Positions 28,796 to 37,445 of a stretch of DNA of 64,000 bases are shown in pieces. The first letter of the stretch is position 1. Each line of letters begins with the position of its first letter. Location: the NCBI GenBank assembly GCA_965235975.1, contig CBDDZZ010000001.1, forward strand, positions 1 to 64,000. The letters run 5' to 3'. The notes under the pieces were generated by a model. It saw only the letters and a program-made list of their open reading frames with translations, had not been told where the DNA came from and searched no databases. The translations under genes and the position numbers were made by a program. The DNA comes from Fontibacterium oligotrophicum. Lineage in GTDB: Bacteria > Pseudomonadota > Alphaproteobacteria > Pelagibacterales > Pelagibacteraceae.

Positions 28796-28960
28796 ATGTC
28801 GCAACAAATTTTCCAGGTAGTAATATCACGTGCTGTAGACTTATGGCAGGACGTTGAAGAATATAAAGGAAATCTTTCTAATATATATTTGATAATAACC
28901 ACCCCTGATCGATACCATCCAATTGGATCTCAATACTGTAATTCCATTGTTTATGGATGA
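28796..28960 (+). CDS. Possible 54-residue ORF inside the element
   Basis: Begins MSQQIFQVVISRAVDLWQDV and ends NSIVYG before TGA. It is the longest open frame I found in the element. No ribosome site is evident upstream of the ATG and I recognise no family. It has a fairly natural amino-acid mix (Trp, Tyr, Pro, Gly), so it could be a remnant or a small protein. Weak call. Confidence 0.25.
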   Translation: MSQQIFQVVISRAVDLWQDVEEYKGNLSNIYLIITTPDRYHPIGSQYCNSIVYG

Positions 28961-29241
28961 TTTTTTACGAAAAAAATTTGCATAAATATGACTTTATGTT
29001 ATATAGAGTGAAGACCATACTTTCAGTGCTAAAGACCGCCCTAGAAAATCTCAATTTGCACTTTAAATGGCTAGAAAAAGATGGTGTAGATATAATTTAA
29101 TGAGTGATTATATCTAAAATATATGCTGATATTAAACATAAACTTTGTTATTGTAAGTTGATAAACTATTTGGAAAAAATTAAATTAAAATATTACTAAT
29201 TTCAAATATTAGGAATCTTTTTTCAAAGAAATTAATCACTA

Positions 29242-29273
29242 GGCAGACAACTTTCTAAAATAGGCAGACAACT
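29242..29273 (+). repeat. 11-bp repeats GGCAGACAACT, pair 2 (21-bp period)
   Basis: Copies at 29242-29252 and 29263-29273, starts 21 bp apart, about two helical turns, placing them on the same face of DNA. They lie 39 bp before the right tRNA-like repeat. With pair 1 they bracket the element body. Confidence 0.9.
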
Positions 29274-29311
29274 TCTTCTGGAAGCATTGATTTTACTATA
29301 CTAGTGAGGTA

Positions 29312-29414
29312 TTCAATTCCCTTCACCCGCTCCAAAATCACAAGTAATCATTAATCTTTTTTCAAATTCCCTTATTTTTTGATGGCAGACAACTGGCAGA
29401 CAACTTTTTTGGTG
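29312..29414 (+). repeat. Right direct repeat (att-like copy of tRNA-Gly 3' end plus flank)
   Basis: 103 bp starting with the same TTCAATTCCCTTCACCCGC and CCA as the tRNA, but without the 5' two thirds of a tRNA. It includes the T-arm echo (29361-29374) and two tandem GGCAGACAACT copies (29384-29405). It ends 16 bp before the next gene. Confidence 0.93.
29384..29405 (+). repeat. Tandem 11-bp repeats GGCAGACAACT, pair 3
   Basis: Perfect copies at 29384-29394 and 29395-29405, part of the right direct repeat. Their presence outside the right core suggests a second, now body-less, element downstream. Confidence 0.9.
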
Positions 29415-29430
29415 ATAATATCAACTACTA

Positions 29431-29739
29431 ATGTTGTGGCTTATCTCAATACTTGCAATTTTAATCTATGTTTTGGTTTTTTTAATTAATTATATAAAAA
29501 AAATTAAAATAGGAGATGGGGAACAAGATCCTAATGATTATTGGAAATTCTCCTATGATATTTTAGATAAAAATGAGTTTAATAAATCTATTAAAAAAGT
29601 TCGGGACTCAGATTTAGTTTATTCGCAAAAAATGTTTAAAGATAAACTGTTAGGTTATTTTTGGTTTTTAGTTATTGTTATATTTTTTTTAGTTTTATAT
29701 TTATTTGCAGGTATAGTGCAATTCGGTATGAACCAATAA
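29431..29739 (+). CDS. Small two-helix membrane protein, unknown function
   Basis: 102 residues. Hydrophobic helix at about 2-22 (LWLISILAILIYVLVFLI), a charged middle (GDGEQDPNDYWKFSYDILD), and a second helix at about 75-96. I do not recognise the family. It is the first gene after the tRNA element and is followed 38 bp later by phhB. A predicted inner-membrane protein with both ends on the same side if both helices span. Confidence 0.65.
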   Translation: MLWLISILAILIYVLVFLINYIKKIKIGDGEQDPNDYWKFSYDILDKNEFNKSIKKVRDSDLVYSQKMFKDKLLGYFWFLVIVIFFLVLYLFAGIVQFGMNQ

Positions 29740-29777
29740 GTATTTAAATTATTATATAAAAACTATAAGATTGAGTT

Positions 29778-30116
29778 ATGGAACTTCATAAAAAAAAATG
29801 TGTCCCTTGTCGAGGAGATATCCCTCCATTTACAAAAGATCAAATTGATGAATATTTAAAGTTTTTAACAGGTTGGAAAGTTTTAATTAATGAAAAAAAA
29901 GCATTTTATTTATCAAGGGCTTTTAAATTTAAAAATTTTGAGGAAAGTTTAGGGTTTATTAATAAATTATCACTAATTGCAGAAGAAGAAGGTCATCATC
30001 CAGATTTAAAATTTGGCTGGGGTTATGCTGAAGTTAATATGCACACCCATGCAATTAATGGTCTTTCTTTAAGTGATTTTATCTTAGCTTCTAAGATTGA
30101 TATGATTAGTGTCTAA
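29778..30116 (+). CDS. phhB: 4a-hydroxytetrahydrobiopterin dehydratase (pterin carbinolamine dehydratase)
   Basis: 112 residues. The motif AEEEGHHPDLKFGWGYAEVNMHTH carries the catalytic His pair and the typical T-H end; CVPCRGDIPPFTKDQI is the usual N-terminus. Recycles the pterin cofactor of aromatic amino-acid hydroxylases; in bacteria without such a hydroxylase its role may differ. Its stop overlaps the convergent purH end. Confidence 0.88.
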   Translation: MELHKKKCVPCRGDIPPFTKDQIDEYLKFLTGWKVLINEKKAFYLSRAFKFKNFEESLGFINKLSLIAEEEGHHPDLKFGWGYAEVNMHTHAINGLSLSDFILASKIDMISV

Positions 30117-31667
30117 AATTTCTAATCCCAGTAAACACCATTGCTATTCCAGCTTTTTCAGCCGCTGCAATTACTTCATCGTCCTTAATTGATCCGCCAG
30201 GCTGAATAATACATTTAACACCGATCTTTAATGAGTTCATTTAGTCCATCTGCAAATGGGAAAAAAGCATCAGATGCTGCAACACTTCCTAAAATTCCCC
30301 CTTTAAAAATTTGGGAGGCATTTTCACAGGCAATTTTACTTGAAGCTAATCTATTAGTTTGTCCAGCGCCAATCCCAAGGGTTTGATTATTTTTTGCAAT
30401 AACAATGGCATTAGATTTTACAAATTTACAAACTTTGAATGCAAATATTAAATCATCTAATTCTTTCTCACTTGGTTTATTTTTAGTTACAAATTTTAAA
30501 TCTTTTTTATTAATTTTTATTTGATCTTTATCTTGAATTAAAAAATTATTGTCTAAAAAATTATAAGATAAATTATCTTCGTCATTAATATTTTCTAAAG
30601 AAATTAATCTTAAGTTTTTTTTCTTTTCAAAAACCTCTAAGCTTTTTTTATTGAAGCTTTTTGCAATAATGACTTCGTAGAATGTTTTGGTAATCTCATT
30701 AGCTAGTTTTTCATCAACTTCTTCGTTAAAGCAGACAATCCCACCAAAAGCACTAATAGGATCGCTCTGAAGGGCTAATTCATAGGATTTAAGGGCATTT
30801 GCTGCTATTGCACAGCCGCATGGATTGTTGTGTTTTACAATAACGCAAGAACTGCTTTTTTCGCCTAACTCTTTAGAGATAGATATGGCTGAATACATAT
30901 CTAAATAATTATTATAGCTGAGCTCTTTGCCTTGGATTTGTTTTATATTTGATAAGAAACCATTCTTATAATTAATCTTGTAAACAGAGGCTTGCTGATG
31001 AGGGTTTTCTCCATATCTTAATTTATCCTTAAGTTGTCCTGATATTGTAATTTTTTTTGGAAATTTATTATCTCTTAAATTATTCATCCAGTTAGATATT
31101 ACCGAGTCATAATAGGCAGTTTCAAGAAAAGCATCGGTTGCAAGTTTTTTTCTAAACTCTAAAGATGTAGATCCTTTATTATTATTTAATTCATTAATTA
31201 AATCAGAGTATTGATCAATGCTTGATATAACCGTGGTAAATTTAAAGTTTTTAGCAGAAGATCTAACCATCGCAGGCCCACCAATGTCGATATTTTCAAT
31301 CATGGTTTCAAAGTCTGCTTTTTCAAGTAGTTTTTTTTCAAAAGGATAAAGATTAACAATAAGTAAATTAATAAAATCTATATTTTCTTTTTTTATTTGC
31401 TCTTGATGTTTTTTATCATCTCCTTTTGCAAGAAGACCTCCGTGAATTTTTGGATGAAGTGTTTTGAGTCTGCCATCTAATATTTCAGGAAACTTTGTAT
31501 ATTCTGAAATTTCAGTACACTGAAATCCAAGGTCTTTAATAAATTTATAGCTGCCGCCAGTACTGATTATTTCAACTTTATTTTCCTTTAAACATCTCAA
31601 GAACTTCTTTTAGATTTGTTTTATCAGAAACAGAGATTAAGGCTTTTTTTATTTTAATCAGTTGCAT
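30113..31667 (-). CDS. purH: Bifunctional AICAR formyltransferase / IMP cyclohydrolase, two frameshifts
   Basis: Last two steps of IMP synthesis. The start MQLIKIKKALISVSDKTNLKE is at 31667; near 31590-31598 one extra base shifts the frame, then LKENKVEIISTGGSYKFI (cyclohydrolase), KLRYGENPHQQASVY and VKHNNPCGCA (transformylase) run on. A second extra base near 30226 cuts the last 37 residues, which read CIIQPGGSIKDDEVIAAAEK and end TGIRNF in the next frame. Rebuilt length is about 517 residues, normal. Probably intact in the cell. Confidence 0.88.
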
Positions 31668-31691
31668 GAAGGAACATTGGGTATACGATTT

Positions 31692-33345
31692 TTATTTGGC
31701 TTTTTCTAGATGCCAAATAATGTTTGTATTTTCATTCTCAATATTGCCTTCAAGCAGGATAAATGAGGACTCCTTAATATTATTTGGATTTCCAAAATAG
31801 AGATTTTTTTCAATCTTAGTTGGAATTTGTGGACTTCTAAAAATCCAACCTTCGCCATTATTTGAGCTTAGCAGAATATCATTGCCCATGGTTTTGGTGA
31901 TGCGGATATCGGGGTGGATATGAAATCGTACACTGTAAGTTAAATTTTTATTTTCAAGATTTTTACATTTTAAATTGTCAATTCCTTCAACATGGCTTTT
32001 GCTTTTAAACAAAGTGATTTGTCGTTCATGTAATAGTTTAAACCTTTTTTCATAACCATTATGACCAATGGTACATTGAATAAATTCCTTATCATTTTTA
32101 AATTCTTTCTTAAAAATATCATGTTTCTCAATAAGAGAATTTCCAAAATATTTTCTAATCATTTTATTTTTTTGAAAAATGCAGGATGAAGTATCATTAA
32201 TGGTAACGGTTGAATGAGCTGCCGTTGATGAACTCAAATAAGATAATTCTTCGCCTAGATTTTTAGCTGATCCAGAATTACAAATAAATTTTTCACCATT
32301 TGATGAAAGCTCAAAGGATAGCGGACCTGCTTGATAATTTCTTGAATGCAACATGGAAGAGGGATTATTTGCATCCATAAATATTTCAATTTTTTTCGAT
32401 TTTATTTTTGCATAGCCACAAAAAATATTTTCCATATTTTCAAATTCATAACCTCGAGATTCTAAATATTCATAAAATCTTTCAGTGTTAATTTGATTGG
32501 CGCCATTAAAAAGAGGAAGATCGCCATTTGAAAATCTTAAAAATTTAAATGAGATCCCAAGGGAATTAATATAAATATTTATAAAAGCAGGGGTTTGTTT
32601 CCTTGATAATATTAACCATTCTTTAATAAGAACTAAAAAATATAAAGTCCAAAACAAATCTTCAGGATTTTTAGTTTTAACAAATCCATCTTTATTTATA
32701 AAATCAGAAAGTTCATCTTCTAAATTCTTAAGTCCAAACTGAGTATATTCCTCATATTGCTCAAAGGAATTTCCAACCAAAATTAAGGCAGCTAGTGATT
32801 TAATTTTGTCAATTCCAGTATTAATTAAATTTATATTTTTAAATAGATGCTTTGCTTGTTTGACAATATTATTAATAACTTTGCTTCTAAATATAAGATC
32901 ACTATTTTTGAAAATAATATCATAACTTGATATCCAATTTATCAGTCGCATTGGTGATAACATCAAAGGTCCAATATTTTTCATTATAATTTGAAAAATT
33001 ATTGATCCATTGATCAACAATAAGACAGCCTAATTCTTTTTCTGTTTTAATATTCAGTGCTGGCAGCCAACCAAAATCATGAAGTTTTTTTGTTTTATCA
33101 TTTTCTAAATTAGTAATTTTCCAAAGATTAGTTGTAAATTTTCTAACACTGTTGAGAATAATTGGATCGTTATTAACAAGATCTTGAATTAGAAATATAT
33201 TAGAAGACTCATAAATTCGGTGAGGTTGAACGCCTCCTAAGGAAACATTGTAGTTAGAACTTTTAAATTTTTTCTCTCTTAATCCATCTTGAAAACTTTT
33301 TTTTAAGGATAAAAGATAAAGATTAAATGTATTAAAATTCGACAC
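31692..33345 (-). CDS. Heparinase II/III family protein, one frameshift
   Basis: Starts MSNFNTFNLYLLSLKKSFQDG at 33345. The first frame ends after the NEKYWTFDVI region; one extra base near 32951 shifts into the frame MRLINWISSYDII that runs to 31692. Later parts include FKFLRFSNGDLPLFNG, HAGG-like SRNYQAGPLSFELSS and AAHSTVTINDTSSC, typical of the heparinase II/III-like C-terminal beta domain. About 550 residues in all. No signal peptide seen. These cytoplasmic relatives next to purH or rpe are common in alphaproteobacteria, with no known substrate; a role on uronic-acid glycans is only suggested by the family name. Confidence 0.72.
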
Positions 33346-34011
33346 TTAAGCGCAATTTCTTAATTTTTGAATGTTATCTTTTAAGGAACCTGAGAAAATT
33401 GTAGTTCCAGAGACTAAGATATTAGCACCTGCTTTTACTGCAAGCGCGGCTGTTTCAAAGTTAATTCCACCATCAATTTCAATGTCAATTTTAAGTTTTT
33501 TATCATTAATCATTTTTCTAAGTTCAGTAACTTTTGGCAAAACTTCACCCATAAAACTTTGTCCGGCAAATCCTGGGTTTACGCTCATAATTAAAATAAG
33601 ATCAATATCATTAATCACATCCATTAAAGCACTAATGGGTGTTTTAGGATTTAAGGATACGCCTGCTTTTTTTCCAAATGATTTTACAGTTTGCACAGCT
33701 CTTTTTAAATTATCCGTTGCTTCAGGATGAAGGGTAATAATATCAGAGCCTGCATCAGCAAAAGCTTTTATATATTTTTCAACAGGAGAGATCATCAAAT
33801 GAACATCGAAGGGAAGTTTTGTGCACTTTCTAATTTGCTTAATAATTGGAGGACCCATGGTAATATTTGGTACAAAGTGGCCATCCATTACATCAATGTG
33901 AATTAAATCAGCTCCTGCTTTTTCTAAACTTTTAATTTCATCTCCTAAGATACTAAAATCAGCAGATAAAATAGAGGGTGATATTTTTATATTTTGTGCC
34001 ACAGCACACAA
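33346..34011 (-). CDS. rpe: Ribulose-phosphate 3-epimerase
   Basis: Pentose phosphate enzyme, TIM barrel. 221 residues. SPSILSADFSILGDEI at the start, HIDVMDGHFVPNITMGP with metal-binding His/Asp, VNPGFAGQSFM and EIDGGINFETA. Immediately upstream of the heparinase gene, with no spacer. Confidence 0.95.
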   Translation of the reverse strand: MCAVAQNIKISPSILSADFSILGDEIKSLEKAGADLIHIDVMDGHFVPNITMGPPIIKQIRKCTKLPFDVHLMISPVEKYIKAFADAGSDIITLHPEATDNLKRAVQTVKSFGKKAGVSLNPKTPISALMDVINDIDLILIMSVNPGFAGQSFMGEVLPKVTELRKMINDKKLKIDIEIDGGINFETAALAVKAGANILVSGTTIFSGSLKDNIQKLRNCA

Positions 34012-34030
34012 TTAAATGAATTTTAGAAAT

Positions 34031-34372
34031 TTAAAACTGCTTTTTAAACAAGTTCGTTAAAAAGTAAGTAAATTCACTTTCTAATGGAAACGAAAGCATA
34101 CCCATCACTGAATAGCCAAGCACCCAAGGCATAAAGTAAAATCTAAACATGTAAAAAAACCAAGCCACATACAAAGGCACAAAAATTGGAATTAGAAAGC
34201 TTGGGGTAATTATCTTAAATAAACGAAGAACAGGGTCCGTGAGTTTTACAAATATTCGCATGAAAAAAAAATTAGAGTCTTCTCTTTGAAATAAGGACAT
34301 GGCGGATCTGCCAATTAATGTCCACATGATGGTTCCTAAAATATAATCAAAATAATAAATCCAAGGTGACAT
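34031..34372 (-). CDS. Small membrane protein, YggT-like
   Basis: 113 residues, with hydrophobic stretches at about 8-22, 56-77 and 80-92. The order helix, LTDPVLRLFKIITPSF, helix resembles YggT-family proteins (linked to osmotic stress and cell envelope), but similarity is loose. 19 bp upstream of rpe. Confidence 0.5.
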   Translation of the reverse strand: MSPWIYYFDYILGTIMWTLIGRSAMSLFQREDSNFFFMRIFVKLTDPVLRLFKIITPSFLIPIFVPLYVAWFFYMFRFYFMPWVLGYSVMGMLSFPLESEFTYFLTNLFKKQF

Positions 34373-34387
34373 TGATTTTTGAAGATG

Positions 34388-34414
34388 TCATGGGGCGAAT
34401 AAATCGCCCCATGA
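34388..34414 (-). terminator. Strong hairpin after the symporter gene
   Basis: Perfect 11-bp arms TCATGGGGCGA / TCGCCCCATGA with a 5-nt loop, much more G+C rich than its surroundings, 17 bp past the symporter stop. No long T run follows on the minus strand, so it may act as a pause/RNA-stabilising hairpin or a weak terminator. Confidence 0.65.
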
Positions 34415-34430
34415 GGTAAAGATTTTTTAA

Positions 34431-36266
34431 CTATGACTGCCTAATGATTGTTTTACCACTAGGAATCCTAAGGTCATCAACCATTTGCTGAACAGCAGCA
34501 CTCTCAGGTTTTGTAAGTAAACTTACAACCACCATAGCAACCAAGCTCACGCTAGCACCGATAATTCCAAATCTTAAATTATCAATTCCTAACCATGGAG
34601 TTTGATTCATGAATGTAGGTCCTACGTATATTAGGTACCAAGTACCAGATATAAGTCCGGCTAACATTCCAGCTATTGCGCCTGAACGAGTTGCTCTCTT
34701 CCACCATATTCCTAAAACTAGTGGCCAGAATAATCCGGACATAGCAAAGTCGAACGCCCAAGCAACCGCTCCTAAGATTCCCGTAAGTCTCATAGAAGCG
34801 ATATAAGCAGCGGCAGCACCAATAACAATTAACAGTGCTCGCGCAACTGTTAATCTTGCTACAACGCTCGCTTTTGGATCGATCATTTTATAGTAGATGT
34901 CGTGTGAGATAGCATTTGCAATTGCAAGAAGTAGTCCATCTGCAGTTGACATAGCAGCAGCTAGTCCACCCGCAGCAACTAATCCAGAAATTACGTATGG
35001 TAAACCAGCAACTTCAGGAGTCGCTAATACCACAACGTCAGCTCTCATGAACCATTCGTTCAATTGAAGGATGCCATCTTTGTTTAAGTCAGCAATAAAT
35101 ACTTGTTTTACCGCACTCCAGTTTTTAACCCACTCTAGCGCCTGCACATCAACAATTTTTTTGCCGATAATTGCAGTAGGAAGACTTGGATCAAGCAACT
35201 GAATTTTTGATAAAGTTGCAAGCATCGGAGCTGAGAAGTAAAGCAAGAAGATGAAAAACAACGACCAACCCACTGATCTTCTAGCCGAAGTCACAGATGG
35301 AGTAGTGAAGTATCTCATTAAGATGTGTGGTAACGAAGCCGTTCCAACCATCATACAAATTGCAAGAGAAATATACTTCCATGCTGCCATTGCACCCGCA
35401 GGAACTGCAGAGTGAGCAACTGACATAGAAGCTAATCCCGCAGGAACTCCTGCTGCTTTTAAAACTTCAGGTGAATTTTTTATCAATCCATACTGAGCTT
35501 CTAAAGCTGCTATTTTCTCAACTGTTCCTCCCATTGAAATGTGAGGGAATACATGTCCTAATTTCCAGCTCATCCAGAATACTGGAATTAAATAAGCGAT
35601 AATTAAAACAATGTACTGAGCCACCTGTGACCAAGTCACAGATCTCATTCCACCCAACATTGAACATAAAAGGATACTTACTAGACCAACCCAAACTCCA
35701 ACTTCAAAAGGCACTGATAATGCACGTGATGCAATTGTACCTGTTGCGTTGATTTGAGCTGTCACATAAGTGAACGATGCGAGTAGTAGCACCAACACGG
35801 CACAGAACCTTGAAAAGTTTCCACCGTATCGAGTTCCAATAAAATCTGGAACTGTATAACAGCCGAACTTTCTAAGATACGGAGCCATCAGTGATGACAC
35901 TAACACGTAACCCCCGGTCCAACCCACTAGGAAAGCCATGTAAGTATATCCACCAAAGTATATACCACCAGCCATTGCCACAAAGGATGCACCTGACATC
36001 CAGTCAGCAGCTGTTGCCATTCCGTTAAATACGGTTGGAACTTGCCTTCCAGCTAAATAGTATGCTTCCACCTGAGCTGTTCTAGAAAGCCAGCCGATGA
36101 TTGCATATATTAGGATTGTAAAACTAACGAATAATATTCCGATAGTTTTTCCGCCCATACCTTGCGTTTCAAGAAATGCCATTAAGGCAAAAAATCCAAG
36201 AAATCCTAATGTGTAGATTGCATAAATTTTTGGTAGGTCTTGTATAAATTTACTTTTTTGTGCCAT
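34431..36266 (-). CDS. Sodium:solute symporter (acetate/pyruvate-like SSS family)
   Basis: 611 residues, about 13 membrane helices. Early motif YYLAGRQVPTVFNGMATAADWMSGASF is the SSS family signature; TADGLLLAIANAISHD and FAMSGLFWPLVLGIWWK follow. Paired with the DUF4212 small subunit, this type is the VC_2705-like subfamily near ActP. The acs gene 1.2 kb upstream supports acetate or another short organic acid as substrate (inference). Codon use is richer in G+C than its neighbours, as expected for a highly expressed transporter. Confidence 0.9.
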   Translation of the reverse strand: MAQKSKFIQDLPKIYAIYTLGFLGFFALMAFLETQGMGGKTIGILFVSFTILIYAIIGWLSRTAQVEAYYLAGRQVPTVFNGMATAADWMSGASFVAMAGGIYFGGYTYMAFLVGWTGGYVLVSSLMAPYLRKFGCYTVPDFIGTRYGGNFSRFCAVLVLLLASFTYVTAQINATGTIASRALSVPFEVGVWVGLVSILLCSMLGGMRSVTWSQVAQYIVLIIAYLIPVFWMSWKLGHVFPHISMGGTVEKIAALEAQYGLIKNSPEVLKAAGVPAGLASMSVAHSAVPAGAMAAWKYISLAICMMVGTASLPHILMRYFTTPSVTSARRSVGWSLFFIFLLYFSAPMLATLSKIQLLDPSLPTAIIGKKIVDVQALEWVKNWSAVKQVFIADLNKDGILQLNEWFMRADVVVLATPEVAGLPYVISGLVAAGGLAAAMSTADGLLLAIANAISHDIYYKMIDPKASVVARLTVARALLIVIGAAAAYIASMRLTGILGAVAWAFDFAMSGLFWPLVLGIWWKRATRSGAIAGMLAGLISGTWYLIYVGPTFMNQTPWLGIDNLRFGIIGASVSLVAMVVVSLLTKPESAAVQQMVDDLRIPSGKTIIRQS

Positions 36267-36268
36267 AT

Positions 36269-36538
36269 TTAATCATCCTCCCTGTCTTCATCGGAGAAAC
36301 CAAATTCACGATCAATTTTTTCTTGTCTATTGTTAGACCAAAAAATCATGATAACAAACGCAAGCAATGATCCTTGCGCAGTCATGTAATAGGCTAACGG
36401 ATATCCAAGAACTTTGATGTGGTTTATTTGTTCACCGAAGGCGAAAACAACAGTTCCGAAGAAAAACCATAACAACATTGTTATGATCATAAGGCTTCTG
36501 GTCGCTGCCCAATGGGCTTCTTGTTTTGGCGATGCCAT
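36269..36538 (-). CDS. DUF4212 small subunit of the sodium/solute symporter
   Basis: 89 residues, two helices (about 14-34 and 45-67), with HWAATRSLMIITMLLWFFFG and the acidic tail FSDEDREDD. DUF4212 proteins are almost always encoded just before a VC_2705-type SSS transporter, as here with a 2-bp gap. The likely promoter lies in the repeat-containing gap at 36539-36649. Confidence 0.9.
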   Translation of the reverse strand: MASPKQEAHWAATRSLMIITMLLWFFFGTVVFAFGEQINHIKVLGYPLAYYMTAQGSLLAFVIMIFWSNNRQEKIDREFGFSDEDREDD

Positions 36539-36559
36539 ATGTTATCCCCCTTAGTTATT

Positions 36560-36648
36560 GTTAATATTAACTTTGCAAATCCTAATTGAATTTTACCTCA
36601 ATTAAAAGTTAATATTTTCCTTAAAAAGCATTATAAATATTAACTTTT
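36560..36648. promoter_or_regulatory. Operator-like repeats AATATTAACTTT in a divergent promoter region
   Basis: Three copies of AATATTAACTTT sit in 90 bp: 36563-36574 (+), 36605-36616 (inverted) and 36636-36647 (+). The last two form a perfect 14-bp inverted repeat (36604-36617 with 36635-36648). The first is part of the 12-bp palindrome GTTAATATTAAC (36560-36571). The gap lies between the symporter operon and the 207-residue gene, so a shared regulator could act here. The repressor or activator is unknown. Confidence 0.6.
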
Positions 36649-36649
36649 T

Positions 36650-37273
36650 ATGATTAAAGAATATTTAAAACAACTCGAAGGTGTATCCTTTAATTTTTTA
36701 TTAAGTTCACTAAAAAGATTAGTCCTAGGCGATGAGAAGTTAACAAATTTACAATTAATTAATGAATTCATTCATAAAAGATCTGCTCATGTAACCCAAA
36801 ACACATTGTATGGATATTTACAAACTCGAATTGGGGGTAATTACATCAAGGCCTTCAAAGATGAAAATTATTTAAAGTCCATCAATATCTCTAGATGGAA
36901 TATTTTTGTCGTATCGGTTCAAGATATTTGTTTTTATATTTTTTCTTACCTTTATAAAAATCAAAATTATCAAAAACTTGAAGAGGCAAAAAAAATTTAC
37001 CATCAAATTTTATTAAGCGAGAAAGAAAATGGTCTTAGCGATGATATTTACGATAACGCTGTTGAGGAGTTTGACAAAAGATTTAAAGAGATTAATTGGG
37101 CAACTTTTTGTAATTCAAACCCTTTTGAAAAAAGTTCACAAGCGCTAATTTACTGGTCACCAATTGCAGATGAGTTAAAAAATCTTGATAAAGAAATCGT
37201 AGTCAATTCTATGATTAACAAATGGAATAATGTTTGTAGAGATTTTGAAAAGTTAATAAAAAAAATAGATTAA
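36650..37273 (+). CDS. Conserved alphaproteobacterial protein, unknown function
   Basis: 207 residues, mostly helical, no signal peptide or clear membrane segment. It shows LVLGDEKLTNLQLINEFIHK and RSAHVTQNTLYGYLQTRIGG, which I recall from proteins of unknown function across alphaproteobacteria (sometimes labelled esterase without basis). It starts 1-2 bp after the inverted repeat, so its translation start is inside the possible operator region, and it is followed by the SdhAF4-like gene. Confidence 0.7.
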   Translation: MIKEYLKQLEGVSFNFLLSSLKRLVLGDEKLTNLQLINEFIHKRSAHVTQNTLYGYLQTRIGGNYIKAFKDENYLKSINISRWNIFVVSVQDICFYIFSYLYKNQNYQKLEEAKKIYHQILLSEKENGLSDDIYDNAVEEFDKRFKEINWATFCNSNPFEKSSQALIYWSPIADELKNLDKEIVVNSMINKWNNVCRDFEKLIKKID

Positions 37274-37276
37274 ATT

Positions 37277-37444
37277 ATGAATGAAAAATTTAAAAAAATT
37301 GCCGAGCAATCTTTAAAAGAAGCAGATGAGAGAAAAAAAAGTAACCGGCAAATGAAAAAGAAAAAAGAAATTAATGGTCCAAAAGGATTAGAACCTACTC
37401 GCTATGGAGATTGGGAGACTAAAGGAATTACTTACGACTTTTAA
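37277..37444 (+). CDS. DUF1674 / succinate dehydrogenase assembly factor 4-like protein
   Basis: 55 residues: a Lys-rich N-terminal half and the conserved C-terminus GLEPTRYGDWETKGITYDF, the signature of DUF1674/SdhAF4. The family helps mature the flavinylated SdhA subunit in mitochondria; the bacterial role is inferred. It starts 3 bp after the upstream gene and ends 1 bp before the acs stop on the other strand. Confidence 0.88.
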   Translation: MNEKFKKIAEQSLKEADERKKSNRQMKKKKEINGPKGLEPTRYGDWETKGITYDF

Positions 37445-37445
37445 A

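Larger units (their letters stand above)
28336..29414. mobile_element. Small integrated element at tRNA-Gly, no recombinase gene
   Basis: The segment is bounded by long direct repeats (28336-28439 and 29312-29414) that start inside the tRNA T loop and run on through CCA and about 80 bp beyond. That is the picture left by site-specific integration into a tRNA 3' end. The interior (about 870 bp) holds no gene longer than 54 codons on either strand, a promoter-like TATAAT, two adjacent hairpins, a perfect TGTGA-N6-TCACA palindrome and, at the right end, two GGCAGACAACT repeats. Since both ends carry the arm-like repeats, it may be one element next to the residue of a second, related one. Excision would need a recombinase supplied from elsewhere. 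Confidence 0.7.

Noticed and set aside
28774..28857. 27-residue ORF in the tRNA element
   Set aside because: Too short, no ribosome site, overlaps the better 54-residue frame; likely chance.
28409..29405. GGCAGACAACT repeats as a CRISPR array
   Set aside because: Units are 11 bp, occur in pairs with no regular unique spacers, and no cas genes are present.
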